Origin: Vitrella brassicaformis
Lineage: Eukaryota > Sar > Vitrellaceae
Length of the DNA: 64,000 nt
Assembly (NCBI GenBank): GCA_001179505.1
Contig: CDMY01000456.1
Location: 220,799-284,798, forward strand
Reading direction: 5' to 3'
Shown: positions 1 through 11,004 of the stretch, one piece after another
Layout of the letters: each line of letters starts with the position of its first letter
Position numbering within the stretch: position 1 is the stretch's first letter
The notes under the pieces: generated by a model
Database searches by the model: none
What the model was told of the DNA's origin: nothing
What the model saw: only the letters and a program-made list of their open reading frames with translations
Made by a program: the position numbers and the translations under genes

Positions 1-540
1 CTGTGTGTGACCCTCTTCTAGGTGATGGTGATCTCGTGTTCCTGCCGTGATCACTCGAGGGCACCGAGACAAGACAGACAGACAGACAGAGAGTGAGTGT
101 GTGCATACCACAGACAGATAGATAAATGGACAGACGACGGATGGATGGATGGATGGATGGGCGTGAGTGAGTGAGTGCGTGCGTGAGTGATTGTTGTCGA
201 CTGACGTCAAGCACCTTCACATCAGTCATGTCCGCGCACATACATTCACACATAACCAGACATCCATGATGAAAAATGAGACTCAGAAATATATAATGTA
301 CGCAGCGATATGCCGCCTGCTGTCTCTGTCAATCGACGGCGGTGTCCCCTCCACCACCCAACACAAACACCGGATCCCCACTGCGTTCGCTTTCCCTCCT
401 CCTCCTCCTCTTACTCTTGGGCTCCTGGAGTGCGTGACGTGCAAACGCCGACCCTGAACAGCAAAGTCATAGATATCAATGGAGGCATAATTCTATGTCC
501 AGCTAGCTACACTGATAGAGACACACCGTCGATGCTGTCT
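1..540. other. repeat-rich stretch, no supported gene
   Basis: I see no reliable exon here. The stretch holds (GACA)n, (GGAT)n and (GTGA)n tetranucleotide runs at about 70-190. At about 386-445 lies a pyrimidine-rich block ending in CTCCTGGAG that recurs in diverged form at about 650-690. ORFs across it are low complexity. Confidence 0.5.
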
Positions 541-955
541 CTGCGTGTGGTGTGTCAAACCAACGACCTTCGCACCACCAGCAACCAACGCGTTCAGAAT
601 CTGCACACACCACATCACACCATCCATCACACCCATCCATTCATTCCATCATCCCCTCCTCCTCCTCTTACTCTTAAGCTCCTGGAGCAGGATGGAGGAG
701 GGAAGAGCAGCTTGCTGCTGAGCAGGAGCAGGCATCTGCTGCTGCTGCATCGGACCTGATATGTACAAGAATCAAAGACGAGGGAGGAGTCGCACAAGGG
801 ACACAAAATAAATAATGACGACAGACAGACAGACAGACAGATAGACAGACAGACAGATAGATAGACAGACAGACATTTGAGGTCGGTATGACCTGTAGGC
901 AGCCATCTGCACCATCTCCCCCCAGCAGCAACGCCATGACCTGAGACGGACGGAT
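541..955 (-). pseudogene. ankyrin-type exon fragments, copy A
   Basis: Two short minus-strand pieces match exons of the ankyrin-type locus at 2-4 kb. One at about 566-612 encodes ILNALVAGGAKV, almost base for base the same as 3597-3645. The other at about 905-953 encodes VMALLLGGDGADGCLQ, flanked by AG and GT splice dinucleotides, and resembles 2226-2280 (VMQLLLGGDDADGCLH). Between them are (GACA)n and (GATA)n runs. No continuous reading frame links them. They look like remnants or isolated exons of a second tandem copy that may continue beyond the window start. Ankyrin assignment rests on the LLxGGADxN-like spacing only. Confidence 0.35.
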
Positions 956-1018
956 TCCACATACATGGACGGACGGACGGACGGACGAGTGTGTGTGTCA
1001 TCCGTGTGAATCACCTTG

Positions 1019-1467
1019 GCCTGTTCTGGGTGTGTATTTCTGGCCACTGCCCGAAGCCGGTCCAGCAAGTCGTTGAAGCACCGGTGCGCCATCGCCTTGG
1101 TCAGCATCTCGCCCATATCAGCCCATGTGAAGCGCTTTAAAACAAGAAAAAGACATCTGTCGACGCTTTTCTGTATGTCGGTTTGTGAGCGCACTTACCC
1201 TTCCTTCCTGGGTCGCTCTTCGAGTACCTTGCCCAACTCCGCAACCGCAGGAATCGCCAACTTGTCTGTCCCCAGCTTCACGTCGTCTGCAAGCTCTCTG
1301 CACCCACGATTGTTGAGGTTTACTCTCTCGAGTCTGCAGCGGCCTGTCAGTTGGCAGGCACAACACAAACAGCACATCCATCCATTCACGCATGATGCAA
1401 ATGTCTCGTTTCGGCCCCTTTTAATCTCCTCAAGCTCCGCCTGTTGGTCGCGTCTCGCCCGCTCCAT
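1019..1467 (-). CDS. putative exons of an unknown protein
   Basis: Three consecutive minus-strand open segments have plausible splice borders. The first starts at an ATG (1467) and reads a charged helix beginning MERARRDQQAELEEIKRG. The second, at about 1199-1345, reads a stretch beginning GRCRLERVNLNNRG and ends at a GTAAGT donor. The third, at about 1019-1130, reads RFTWADMGEMLTKAMAHRC and on to PEQAK before a GTGATT donor. I recognise no family. It could be the 3' part of the neighbouring ankyrin-type locus or an independent small gene. No stop codon was placed with confidence. Confidence 0.3.
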
Positions 1468-2063
1468 GGCTCCTCAAACCCCCTCCCTGGGTAGAGTCAA
1501 GCAAAAGGCAACCAGAAGATGACGCGACATCAGCTTGTATGTGCGTATGATCGATTGTGGCTTGAGGATACCTTCTCATTGCATCTCCCCCACCAGCGTC
1601 GCGAGCAGCCGCTGCACCTCCCATGACGTCTCTCGGTGGCCGCCGAAGCGGCCAAGTACATATGCGGAAACAAATAAAGAAATTACCGAATCTTGATGAT
1701 CACCTCTTCCCTGTCTTCCTCACCTACGTACCTCCGCAGACGTGGATCAAGCAGGTCCATCGGATATGGAAGATGTAGACGGTGATTTATCTGCACACAG
1801 CAGCCAAAGAATACACGGACACGATCAGTCTATTTGACAGCGCACATACCCTTTGCAGACAATGCGCTGGGATTCAGAGTCGTCATCGGCCGATCAGATA
1901 TAAAATGTGGCCAGCGATCTGCACACCACCCAGCAACAGAGAAAAGAGGAGAGAAGAGAAGTATTCTGATGCATGTGTAGGCTGTTGGTCTGACTAGCAG
2001 TGACTATGGCGGGTGCCGGTCTCCTTGGCCGGAGCGACGTACTGGACTCCAATGGAATGCAAT

Positions 2064-3930
2064 CACACACACCAGATGACGTTAGTCGCGTTTGTACACA
2101 GGTGTTCGATTACCTTCTTGCTCGCCCAGAAAGAGGTCAGCTGCAAAGCCGGCAATGCCCAGACAGGCATCTCGTGTCCGTCGATGGGTGCGGTGCGCAA
2201 GGGGGCAAAAAATGTCGATATAAAGTGTAGGCAGCCATCTGCATCATCCCCCCCCAGCAGCAACTGCATGACCTGAGACGGACGGGATCCCCAGATGGAG
2301 GTGCTCTTGGCGTCAGACATCTGGTGTGTGTTACGTGTGGTGAGTGCTCACCAGGAGGCCAAATGCGGCCCGGTGGCATGAGGCAATGGCCACTCGGATG
2401 GGCGTATGGTCACGGTGACTCGCCGCATTGATGTCGGCGCCGTTGTCAATCAGAGCCCGCATGATGGCGAGCTGCAGGCCGGGGGTCTCCCACATGGGCA
2501 AGGCGACGGGAGAGATGTCCTCGTCACCATCGCCGTCGGCTGCCATATGGACGGCACGCTGCTGTTGGTGAGATTGTCGATGCACAGCGACAGCAGCGGA
2601 TAGGCGCAATAGCCACCCGTAGTGCCCGTCGCCCGCAGCCCCGGCATCACATTGGGGTCTGCTTCATGCTGCTGGATGATGCCCGTCACCTGCCGTTGGT
2701 CAGTGACGGTGCGGCGGAGGATGGCCTCGGACAGCCGTTTGCTGGCGTCACTGGTGCAAGCCAGCGAATTTATTCAAAGCCGCCTTCTTTCCACGGTCTT
2801 CAGCCTGCCGCCTTTTCTTCTGTCGCCAGGCAAAGATCCTTCTGTCGACCTCCTTGGCGAGGTCCAGTGGTCGGCCCCACGGCGACCACTGAACCTCACC
2901 AGCCTTCAGTGACGAGGCCCTGAAGAGCGAAGTAACCTGACAACCAACAAGACAACACATCCATCCATCCATCTGTGTGTCATCTGAGTGTGTGTGTGTG
3001 TGTGTGTGTGCCCTCATCGACCGACCTGGGAGCAGCAGCATCTCTTTGCTATTGTTGGGCCCGTACTTGACTTTCTTGACGAGGGTGCTGAGCTGCTCGG
3101 GCCGCTCGGTACACATGTTGGTGAGGAACCCGTGACGCCCGATGAACTCCATGTGTAGCTGACCCTGGCACACACACACACACACATGAATGACCACAGC
3201 CACATACAGGAGAGAGATTCATGTGTGTGTGTGATTCATCTGCGTGTGTGTGTCAGCTTTATGTGGGTCCCCGACTCACCAGCGCCTTCTTGAGGGCTAC
3301 GTTCATGTACTGGATGGCCTCCTGCTCCAGGTCGGCAACGCGCAGCACCAGGTCTACTTGAACGCCAATTGAATCGAAAACTGCACACACCACACCACAC
3401 CACACACCAATGACATGGCTGGATGGACGCATCCATCCATCCATCCCCACCCCACCCTCCCGTCTGTCTGTATGAGTGTGTGTACTTACCGTCTGCGAGT
3501 TGCCCTGGATGGTTGAGTCGACCGCCACGGTCTTGTTGGGTGTCTTCGTGTGTCCTGACACACGAAGAGGTTCATGCCCTGATGCAGGATGGCCCCGACC
3601 TTCGCACCACCAGCAACCAATGCGTTCAGAATCTGCACACACCACACATGTACACCACACCACACCATCCATCCCACCCATCCATCCATTCATTCATTCA
3701 TCCATCCCATCATCCATCTGTCTGTGTGTGTGACCTTGCGCACCTCGCTTACATTGGTGATGGGCGGCGTGATATTGACGGCGTACACCTGGATCTTGAC
3801 CGACTCGTCCACCTTGAGGCTGAACAGCGGGTTGCGCGTGGCGAGAATCTCATTCTCTTCCTCAAAATCGTCGACGTACTTGGCGATGATGTTGACGTGG
3901 TGCTTAAACTTCACTTTCCACCTCTGCCAG
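2064..3930 (-). CDS. ankyrin-repeat-type gene, possibly broken
   Basis: Minus-strand exons were read in order. About 3735-3927 starts RWKVKFKHHVNIIAK and ends SEVRK at a GT donor. About 3590-3640 reads ILNALVAGGAKVGAILHQG. About 3280-3380 reads QVDLVLRVADLEQEAIQYMN. About 3025-3165 reads GQLHMEFIGRHGFLTN. About 2751-2937 is a basic segment ending in a stop. About 2331-2760 holds the clearest ankyrin text, HEADPNVMPGLRATG and DNGADINAASHRDHTPIRVA. About 2064-2280 reads VMQLLLGGDDADGCLHF. The two halves of the 2331-2760 block lie in different frames with no obvious intron between, and a stop at 2748 precedes it. The locus is therefore either mis-spliced in my reading or a pseudogene. No ATG was found for the first exon. 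Function unknown; ankyrin repeats normally bind proteins. Confidence 0.35.
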
Positions 3931-4343
3931 GCGGGGGGGACCCGTTGGCGATGCGGAAGTGGGCGATCTTCTCTCTCGCGTGTTCCTCCGCCAACGAAGC
4001 GACAAGGAAGCCGGCAGAGAGGCAAGCCAGAGAACAGCTCGTCAGAGATTTGTCTTCTAAGCCAAAAAGCAGAAAAATTCTGTCGCTGTCTCCCGAGAAT
4101 TCTCGCCAACGTCTGCAAACCCTAGACCCTTCAAGATCAAACCCTGCGCTTACGACGCTGGAGATAGAGAAAAGGAAGCGCAGCTGTGCTTCCCTGTGGG
4201 TCCACAGAACCGACAGTGCGGGAGCCGACAGTGCGTGGAAGCGTGATGACCGGGGACCTACTCATAATTGTCTTCCGCCGAAAGACATCCATCGACTCAT
4301 CTGACTGACCAAGCAATTGCGCGAACTACTCTCTGCTGATCAT

Positions 4344-6558
4344 ATGAGACTGAGCTTATCACCCGCTGCCGCATTGGCTGCGGCGCTTGCCTGCTGGTGC
4401 GGATCTTCATCAGGACGAGCCCATGGGACTGCTGACGTCAAGAAGCCCTTGAATGTGCTCGTCAGCTCCGTGCCGCTGTCGCCCATCCATTCCGTGATCG
4501 AAATCGGGGCTGAGCTGGCGGAAAGAGGACACCATGTAAGCACGCAACAACATCAGCAGCGACCGATTCATCGATTGTCCATGTGTTGCTGGTTGCGTTG
4601 TGTCGGCTGCAGGTGAGTGTGATGAGCCTCGAGTCGGCCCGCCGCAAAGTGGAGAAGAGAGGCCTCAAGTTCATCGACCTCGGAGTTGGACCCAGCGAGG
4701 CCGACTACAGCGAACGCGTCAGAGCGGCATCCGCAAAGAACAACGTACCAACTCACAGACGGACATGCCCCGATTGTCTGTCCTGAGTCTGAGGGTGCCG
4801 TGCGCTCCTTCTTGCAGACTGGTATAGCGAACAACCTCAAGGTGATCGGCCCCTTGTTCAACCAGCTGAATGACGCCATGACCAACGGCACCAAGCGCGT
4901 CTTCCCGATTGTCGAGGAGGGCCAGCCGAAGCCGGAAGGGCTGCCTGACATAGTTGTGGCCAGCATCGGGTCTGGATACCTCTTCAAGGTCAGTCAGTCG
5001 CGAAGAGAGGCAAGACGCCGCAACAATACAATGATGGCTTGTGCTGCCTGCTCATGGTTGGTTATTTCAGGTGTGCGTGCGGTACGGCATCCCTTATGTG
5101 GTGTCCCATCCGACCTTCGCCATCGCCCCGGTGTTCACGAGCATGCCTTACGTGCCCTTCATGCAGTCGAACCTGCCGCTGCACGACGCCAACATGTGGC
5201 AGCGGCTCCTGAAGCTCGTCGTGGCGGCCATCTTCAACTTCATCCTACCCATCACCGGATACCCCATCAAGGCCGTCGACCCTGAGTGAGTCGGCGATCG
5301 AGTAGCAAAGCAAAGACACATGGGCGTGTGTGTGGCTGGTTGGTGTGTGGCGTGTGTGCAGGATGACCCGCAGAACAATGAAGATGATCCACAGTGTGCC
5401 GGGGATGGATTGGCCGTTCCATGCCCCACCACTGTTGCAATACACGGGTGCGATCCTGCGCCCCGAAACGCTCAGCCCAGCCAACCTGGAGCCACCAGTG
5501 AAAGAATGGCTGGACCGATCGGACCTGCCCGTCGTCTACGTCAGCCTGGGAACCGTCTTTGAGGTGAGTGACGGACCAACAGACATGGACCAACACGCTG
5601 GCTGCATCTTCGCCTGGGTATATGTGCAGGTCGACGCAGAGCTGGCCCGCACTATGATCCGAGGGCTGAGTCCCCTGCCAGGTCAGCAGCCGCAGTGGCG
5701 CATCCTGTGGGCCCTCCCCAAGAACCAGTGGGACCTCCTTCCGCCTGAAGGCCAGCGGCCGGCGGCGGACCTCCTCCACATCGAGACGTGGGTCACGACC
5801 CCCGCTGCCCTGTCCCACGAGAAGGTCAAGGTCTTCCTCAGCCACTGTGGCGGCAACGGCGTGCACGAGAGCATATGGACGGGCACCCCCATCGTGGGCA
5901 TGCCTTTCGCTGGTCGGTGGTTTAACATACGAGTCGAGCGATGGTGAGATGGTGAGATGCTTTTTGTTGTTGCCGTCCGTTCAGGTGACCAGCTGGACGT
6001 GTGTCGGCGTGTGGCAGCCTTTGGGGCGGGCGTGTACGTGGACCGCTTCACTGTCGACAGCGCGACCCTCCACAGAAACATAGCTGAGGTGCTGACCCAG
6101 CCGTCCTACACCTTCCGAGTGCAGCGGATGAGCGCTATCATGAAGACCTACGGCGGCGTCAAGAGAGCCGCAGGTCGGCGGGGTGGGTGACAGACACAAG
6201 CAAGAGCCAGGAGAGCGAACGGTGGTCATGTTGACCAGATTTGGTTGAGCTGGTGCATGAGCTGGGTGGCGACTTGAGCATGCTGGAGACCCCCTCTGAT
6301 CGGGAGGGCTTCTTCACGGCATTCTCCCTCGACATCCTCCTAATCGCACTCATTGTGGTACGGTACACACGACAACACACGCACGACAGACAATACACAC
6401 ACCCATAGAGCCTTCCTTCCCCTGTGTGCTTGACTTGATGGTGGCTGTTATGTCATGTGCTGCAGTCGTTTGTGAAGGGCATCTTGGCCGTCTACGTGTG
6501 CCGCTGGTGCTGCAGGCGGCGCACTAGAGTGGCCAGCAAGGACAAGAAAACAGCCTAG
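4344..6558 (+). CDS. UDP-glucuronosyl/UDP-glucosyltransferase (GT1), ER membrane
   Basis: Transfers a sugar from a UDP-sugar to a lipophilic acceptor; family GT1. Nine exons in consistent phase (4344-4535, 4613-4744, 4818-4988, 5071-5285, 5362-5563, 5630-5912, 5985-6173, 6239-6357, 6466-6558) give 531 residues, the usual UGT length. Residues 1-26 form a signal peptide. The N-terminal acceptor half follows. The C-terminal donor half carries the UGT signature FLSHCGGNGVHESIWTG followed by P-I-V-G-M-P-F-A-G-D-Q, with the His, Gln and Asp expected to contact UDP-sugar. A transmembrane segment near residues 485-505 is followed by a basic tail ending KKTA, which fits a dilysine ER-retrieval signal. 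Luminal catalytic domain and ER location follow from this. The ATG at 4344 opens the signal peptide. Acceptor unknown. The next gene converges on it. Confidence 0.93.
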
Positions 6559-6912
6559 TAAGATGTTTGCTCAAGGGCTGGCTGGCTGACCGATCGATCG
6601 ACCTCCCGACCGACACACACGCAGCACAGCACAGCCTGACTGGGCTCGGGGAGGTGGGTGCCAGGAGGGTGGGGGAGTGCCCCGACCTTGTGTAGGTAGA
6701 TGGTGTTGGTATTTTTGATGTTTGCCACATTTCGTTGCTAAATGTAGGACTTGACGATGGTTTCATGTGAGTGAGTGATGTGTCTTCCTAACAACTCTTC
6801 AGACTCGGATGCACACCCACCCGATGAAGGAGGAATGACCGACAGACAGGTACGATGTCCTTAGTCGACGCCCCATGCTCACACGCACAAACACACACAC
6901 AAACACGAATCG
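6559..6912. other. convergent intergenic spacer
   Basis: The 3' ends of the UGT (+) and FOXRED1-like (-) genes face each other here. Only short CA-rich runs are visible; no gene or clear terminator is recognised. Confidence 0.5.
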
Positions 6913-8797
6913 TCACACGATATTGCGCTCGAGCACTTTGGTCCGTCCCTCTATCAGTCGGTCAAAGGCAAACAGAGAGAGGTCTATCGACACCCACCTG
7001 CCACATAAAATCAGCTCAGCTATCGCACGACCGGCAGCCGGGGCGTGCTGCAGCCCATGGCCCGAGAAACCTGCAGGCATACCGTCAGACAGCACACGAC
7101 ACGACTACACTCAATGAATGCATCCCCGAGCAGTCTGCCTAACTCATCACACCCCACCCACCATTGCAGAAGAGAAGGCTGTCGACGTTCGGACTGGCAC
7201 CCATCACGGCGTTGTGGTCGTGCAGGTTCATCTCGTAATGGCCGGCCCAGCAGCTGACGCACCGGAGCGCCTCGAAGGCGGGGACGCGAGAGGCCAATGC
7301 GGGCCACACACACTCCTCAAACAGACCGTCGGGCTGAACAACGCACAGCACGATGTAACACACACCACTCGCGGCGCGCACGCACCTACGGGTCATCCTA
7401 TCCTACCACGTCGAAGTCGTCTTGAAGTGCATCGACATCCTGCAGACAGACACCATCGCAAAAAAAGCGATCCGCAGTGCACCGGACACACACACACACA
7501 TCCACTCATGGCTCTCGCGTACCTCATCTGGCAGCGGGGACATGCCCGTGATGAATCTGTTGTGGCCGCAGCCCTCCTTGCGGAAGTACACACCCCTCCC
7601 AGCGCTACTCGTCTGGTCCAGCACAGTCAGCGGACAGCCCTCGCTCATCCCATCCGGGCACTCAGCCACGTCCACAACGAAAATGCAGCGCTTGCGCGCC
7701 CTCACGGGCAGCGACAGGCCAGCCATCGCAGCAATGCGTGCCGCCTGGCCGCCGGCGCAGTTAACGACCGTCCCGCACGCCACCCTGCCCCCCGTCTGCA
7801 GACACACGTGGGTAACTCGCCGATGAGATGACAATTGAGACCAGCTGGGCAGCAGGGCCGCCAGAGCCGCCTCCTTGTCGGATGCAGCCACTGGTGGATC
7901 CATCACCAAGTCGACCACCTCGTCGCTGACGTATCTGACGCCCATTGAGATGGCCTTGTTCTTGATGGCGTGTAGGAGGCTCTCGGCGTCAAAGCTCCCC
8001 TCTCCCGATGTGCCATACGTGCCGCCCGCCAGCCCTTCTGTCGATAGCCACGGGAAGGATTTCTTGAGCCCACCGGCGTCCAGCATCGTGATGTTGCTGC
8101 AGCCGTGCTTCAGCTGGACGGCATGGTTCTCCTCGAGAGTGGGCAGGCCGGCCGGAGAGGACAAAAAGAGGTAGCCCGTTTCCCGAAAGCAGATGTCGAT
8201 GGGGTCCTCGTCTGACCGGGCGAGGGCGTGTGGGGCATCTGAAAGGAAGTGGGTGCCGAATTGTGACATCGTGATGTTCTCGGGCAGGCTGAACTGGTGG
8301 CGGATGGAGGCGGCCGAGCGTGTGGTGGACGAACGGATATACGTCTTGTCACGCTCGACCACCTAAGGGAACAAGGCAACAAAGGGGCTGTCGACCCCAT
8401 GGTGTGTGTTGAGTACTCGCGGACCAGTACGCGAGGCGCCATTGAGGGCATGTACTTCGCCAGAAAGTAGGCAGTAGCACTCCCCATGATGCCGCCTGCA
8501 CTCACTCATTCCCACGAGTGAGTCAGCAGCACACATGTGGATGATTGGTGCTCAGCGCTTACCCCCGCAGATGACGACATCATATGTGTCGCTCTTGGCC
8601 GAGAAGCAGCGACGTCCTGCCGACCTGCTGCTGGCCCTCACCAACGCATCGCACCTGCACGAACAGACGAAGCAAAGTGAGATTGATTGATTCATTCATT
8701 CATCTCCCTTTCTGGAGCACCACGTGCAATGCAATGCCTACCACACCAGGCATACATACCATCTTGCAGCAGTAGAGGCAGCCTGGCACCCGAGCAT
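6913..8797 (-). CDS. FOXRED1: FOXRED1-like FAD-dependent oxidoreductase, mitochondrial
   Basis: DAO-family flavoprotein; in animals FOXRED1 assists assembly of respiratory complex I. Seven exons in phase (8760-8797, 8563-8654, 8425-8495, 7523-8362, 7407-7439, 7162-7333, 6913-7070) encode 467 residues. The N-terminus (MLGCQAASTAARW, then an Arg/Ser-rich stretch ending GRRCFSAKS) looks like a mitochondrial presequence. The Rossmann FAD-binding motif is DVVICGGGIMGSATA at about residues 38-52, followed by APRVLVVERD. FOXRED1-like landmarks are QFSLPENI, FPWLSTEGLAGG and, near the end, NGFSGHGLQHAPAAGRA. The start at 8797 was chosen because its 38-nt exon splices in phase to the presequence. A possible 46-nt intron near 7800 was rejected since removal breaks the frame. 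Divergent from the gene at 9155. Confidence 0.9.
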
Positions 8798-9154
8798 CGA
8801 TGAAAGATAGAGAACCGATGGAAAACGGATGCAATGGATAAAGGTGCACGCAGATCTATGCTACCCTCACTGCACTCCTTCAACCGCAAACTTGGAAGGA
8901 TGCCTCAGTTGGCTTCAAGCTCGCAGTCCTCCGGCTGCTTAGGACATTTCGTGAAACCGGTCGCCATGCGGTGTCTGTTGCTGAGCACAACAGAACTCAC
9001 GCCCTTTCCATCCAGTACCCTTCATCTTGCTCCTTGCGAAGCTCTGAAGATGGAGCGCAGTGACACGTTCGTTCGATAGAACGACCAGAGTGCCTTCTCT
9101 GGCCGATAGATCCTCCCTCCCTCTTGGCCTTCTTCACCTCTGCTGACCTGACCC
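8798..9154. promoter_or_regulatory. shared divergent promoter region (FOXRED1-like / 9155 gene)
   Basis: A 357-bp spacer lies between start codons pointing away from each other, so it should hold both promoters. An AAGCTCGCAG element at 8917-8926 also occurs, exactly or nearly, in other divergent spacers of this window. No TATA box is evident. Confidence 0.4.
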
Positions 9155-10282
9155 ATGGACCCCGAAGACGACATCTACCAGGGCCTGGACCTCGATGGTG
9201 GTTTGGCTCGCAAGCGGCGGCGGCAGTCTGACGAGGAGTCGGGTCAGGCGACGGCCGAGGAGATGGAGGCATTGCGCGAGAAGCTGCAGGCGGCCAAGAG
9301 CCGCATCAACGCGCTGCAGAGCGAGAACCTGATTCTGGTGACCAACATGTCGTGCCTGTACATGACGGCGAGGAACGAAGTGTCGCGCAAGAACGCCAAG
9401 CTAGTGGCCAAGCGGCAGCGCATCCAGGAGCTCAAGGCGATGATAGCGCAGCTCAAGGACCGCATCAAGGAGGTCACCACCGGGGGCGCTGAGGGGGACG
9501 ACTGGGAGGCGGTGGAGATGGAGGACGAGGCACACGACGAGGCGCCCATGCCGGCCATCATGGACAGGGAGACCAGAGAGAGGGAGAGGGACAGGGACAG
9601 GGAGAGGGAGAGGGAGAGCCGGGGCAGCAGACGCGGCCGGCCGCCCCCTCTGCTGCCCTCCCCTCGTGGCAGCAGTGACATGGACATCTCCCCAACGAGC
9701 CGGCAGCAGGGCTCTGCTGCAGCCAAGCGGCCGCCGTCCACATCGCCACGCGAGCTGCCACAGGAGGAGAAGGGACTGCTGGGCGAGGCGCCCCAATACA
9801 GCCGCAGCAACTCCCTCCCGTCCCCTTCACAGCCTGCATCGGCAAAGCCAGCTCCGGCCAGGCCGTCTCGGTTTGACAGGATAGAGGCCGGGCAGCCGAA
9901 AGCCGGCCGGGATCTGACCACCACCCCTCCTTCACGACCAACGGCGGGTGCGCTTCCCTCCGATCTGCCGCTTGCGGCTGGGCTGGGCGTGCTGACCGAG
10001 TCACCCCCGCTGAAGAAGGTCAAGAAACAGCTGGGTGATAGGAATGGCAGGGCGGATTCGCATGCTGCTGGGCCGCCTCCCCTGTTGCCATCGCCGCCGA
10101 CGAAGATGGGGGGCATACCCGGGGTGGGAGGCGGGCTGCTGCCCACGCCCAAGGCCGCGTCGTCCCCTCGCAATAATGGGCGTCGGCCCATGCAGGGGGC
10201 CCGGTCGGCACACTCATCACGGGCGCCAGACTCCATTTTGGGGCCGGCTCCGAGCTCCCAGGGCAAGGAGAAGCGGCGATGA
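9155..10282 (+). CDS. coiled-coil, RE/SR-rich protein, probably nuclear
   Basis: Single-exon ORF of 375 residues opened by ATG at 9155. Residues 1-30 are acidic then basic (LARKRRRQSDEESG), resembling a nuclear localisation signal. Residues about 33-110 form a long heptad-like coil that includes SENLILVTNMSCLYMTARNE. Residues about 140-160 are an arginine/glutamate/aspartate dipeptide run. The remainder is Pro/Ser-rich and low complexity, with many short basic clusters. The RE/RD run is typical of pre-mRNA processing or chromatin proteins, but I recognise no named family. The opposite strand carries a 340-codon open frame that I treat as a shadow. It is one of the few intron-less genes here. 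Confidence 0.7.
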   Translation: MDPEDDIYQGLDLDGGLARKRRRQSDEESGQATAEEMEALREKLQAAKSRINALQSENLILVTNMSCLYMTARNEVSRKNAKLVAKRQRIQELKAMIAQLKDRIKEVTTGGAEGDDWEAVEMEDEAHDEAPMPAIMDRETRERERDRDRERERESRGSRRGRPPPLLPSPRGSSDMDISPTSRQQGSAAAKRPPSTSPRELPQEEKGLLGEAPQYSRSNSLPSPSQPASAKPAPARPSRFDRIEAGQPKAGRDLTTTPPSRPTAGALPSDLPLAAGLGVLTESPPLKKVKKQLGDRNGRADSHAAGPPPLLPSPPTKMGGIPGVGGGLLPTPKAASSPRNNGRRPMQGARSAHSSRAPDSILGPAPSSQGKEKRR

Positions 10283-11004
10283 GATGGATGCGTGTCGTGG
10301 GTGGGTGGGTCTGTTATTCTGTCTATGCATAGTGATGACTAGTGATGGTGGATGGTGTGGTGTGGCTGGCCAGCTAGATTTGTGGGGAAGACCTTTCTGT
10401 GTCCATGCAGACAGACACACGTCGATGAATGCGCTTCTGGTGTATGTCGAGGCCGAATCACGGCAACGATTCAAAATTGGCAAACATGCACATGGATGGA
10501 ACACGCCGTCCGCACGGAGGTCGACAAGCACGTGCACTGACTGCCTCCGCCTGCCTGCCGGCCCATCCATCCATCCATCCATTCAGCCATCAAGAAATGG
10601 ACAGAAAGACAGTCGTGAGCCCACCCTTTGGATGGGACAAGCCGTCCGCCCCATCATGCCATGGGACAGCCCACATCTCTGTACACTCGCCACGCGCATC
10701 GCATCCATCACATATCGTCCGACATGCACACATGCGATCAAATCAATGCAGGTGGACTCACGCCTCTGTCTGTCGACATGAAAGGCACACGAGAGCGATC
10801 TGACTCGAGGGTAGGCCGGGTGCGTTGGCCATTGGAGAAGGGGGGCCAGCCAGTGTGCAAAGGTGGAAACAACTGTCTGTCATGCTGCCAGCCGCCGGAC
10901 AGAGGAGAGAGGCAGGCAGGGTGGCAGAATCCGATAAGTGTAGGGTGTGGTTTGTGTCACAGTAATGAGAGAGCCCCTTTTTCCATCCATCCATTCATTC
11001 ATGT
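10283..11004. other. convergent spacer, no gene seen
   Basis: About 720 bp lie between converging gene ends. Several ORFs run through it, but all are short with no domain and cross (ATCC)n runs near 10565 and 10985. Probably 3' UTRs and spacer. Confidence 0.5.

Noticed and set aside
3423-4304. 293-codon plus-strand ORF
   Set aside because: It is mostly HPSIHPS-type translation of (ATCC)n and antisense of minus-strand exons; no domain and no credible start.
7790-7850. 46-nt GT-AG intron inside the main FOXRED1-like exon
   Set aside because: Removing 46 nt breaks the frame, and the retained text (VTHVCLQTGGRVACGTVVN) aligns well with the family.
9244-10266. 340-codon open frame antisense to the coiled-coil gene
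   Set aside because: It mirrors the high-GC coding strand, shows Ser/Leu runs created by the opposing RE-rich repeat, and has no domain.
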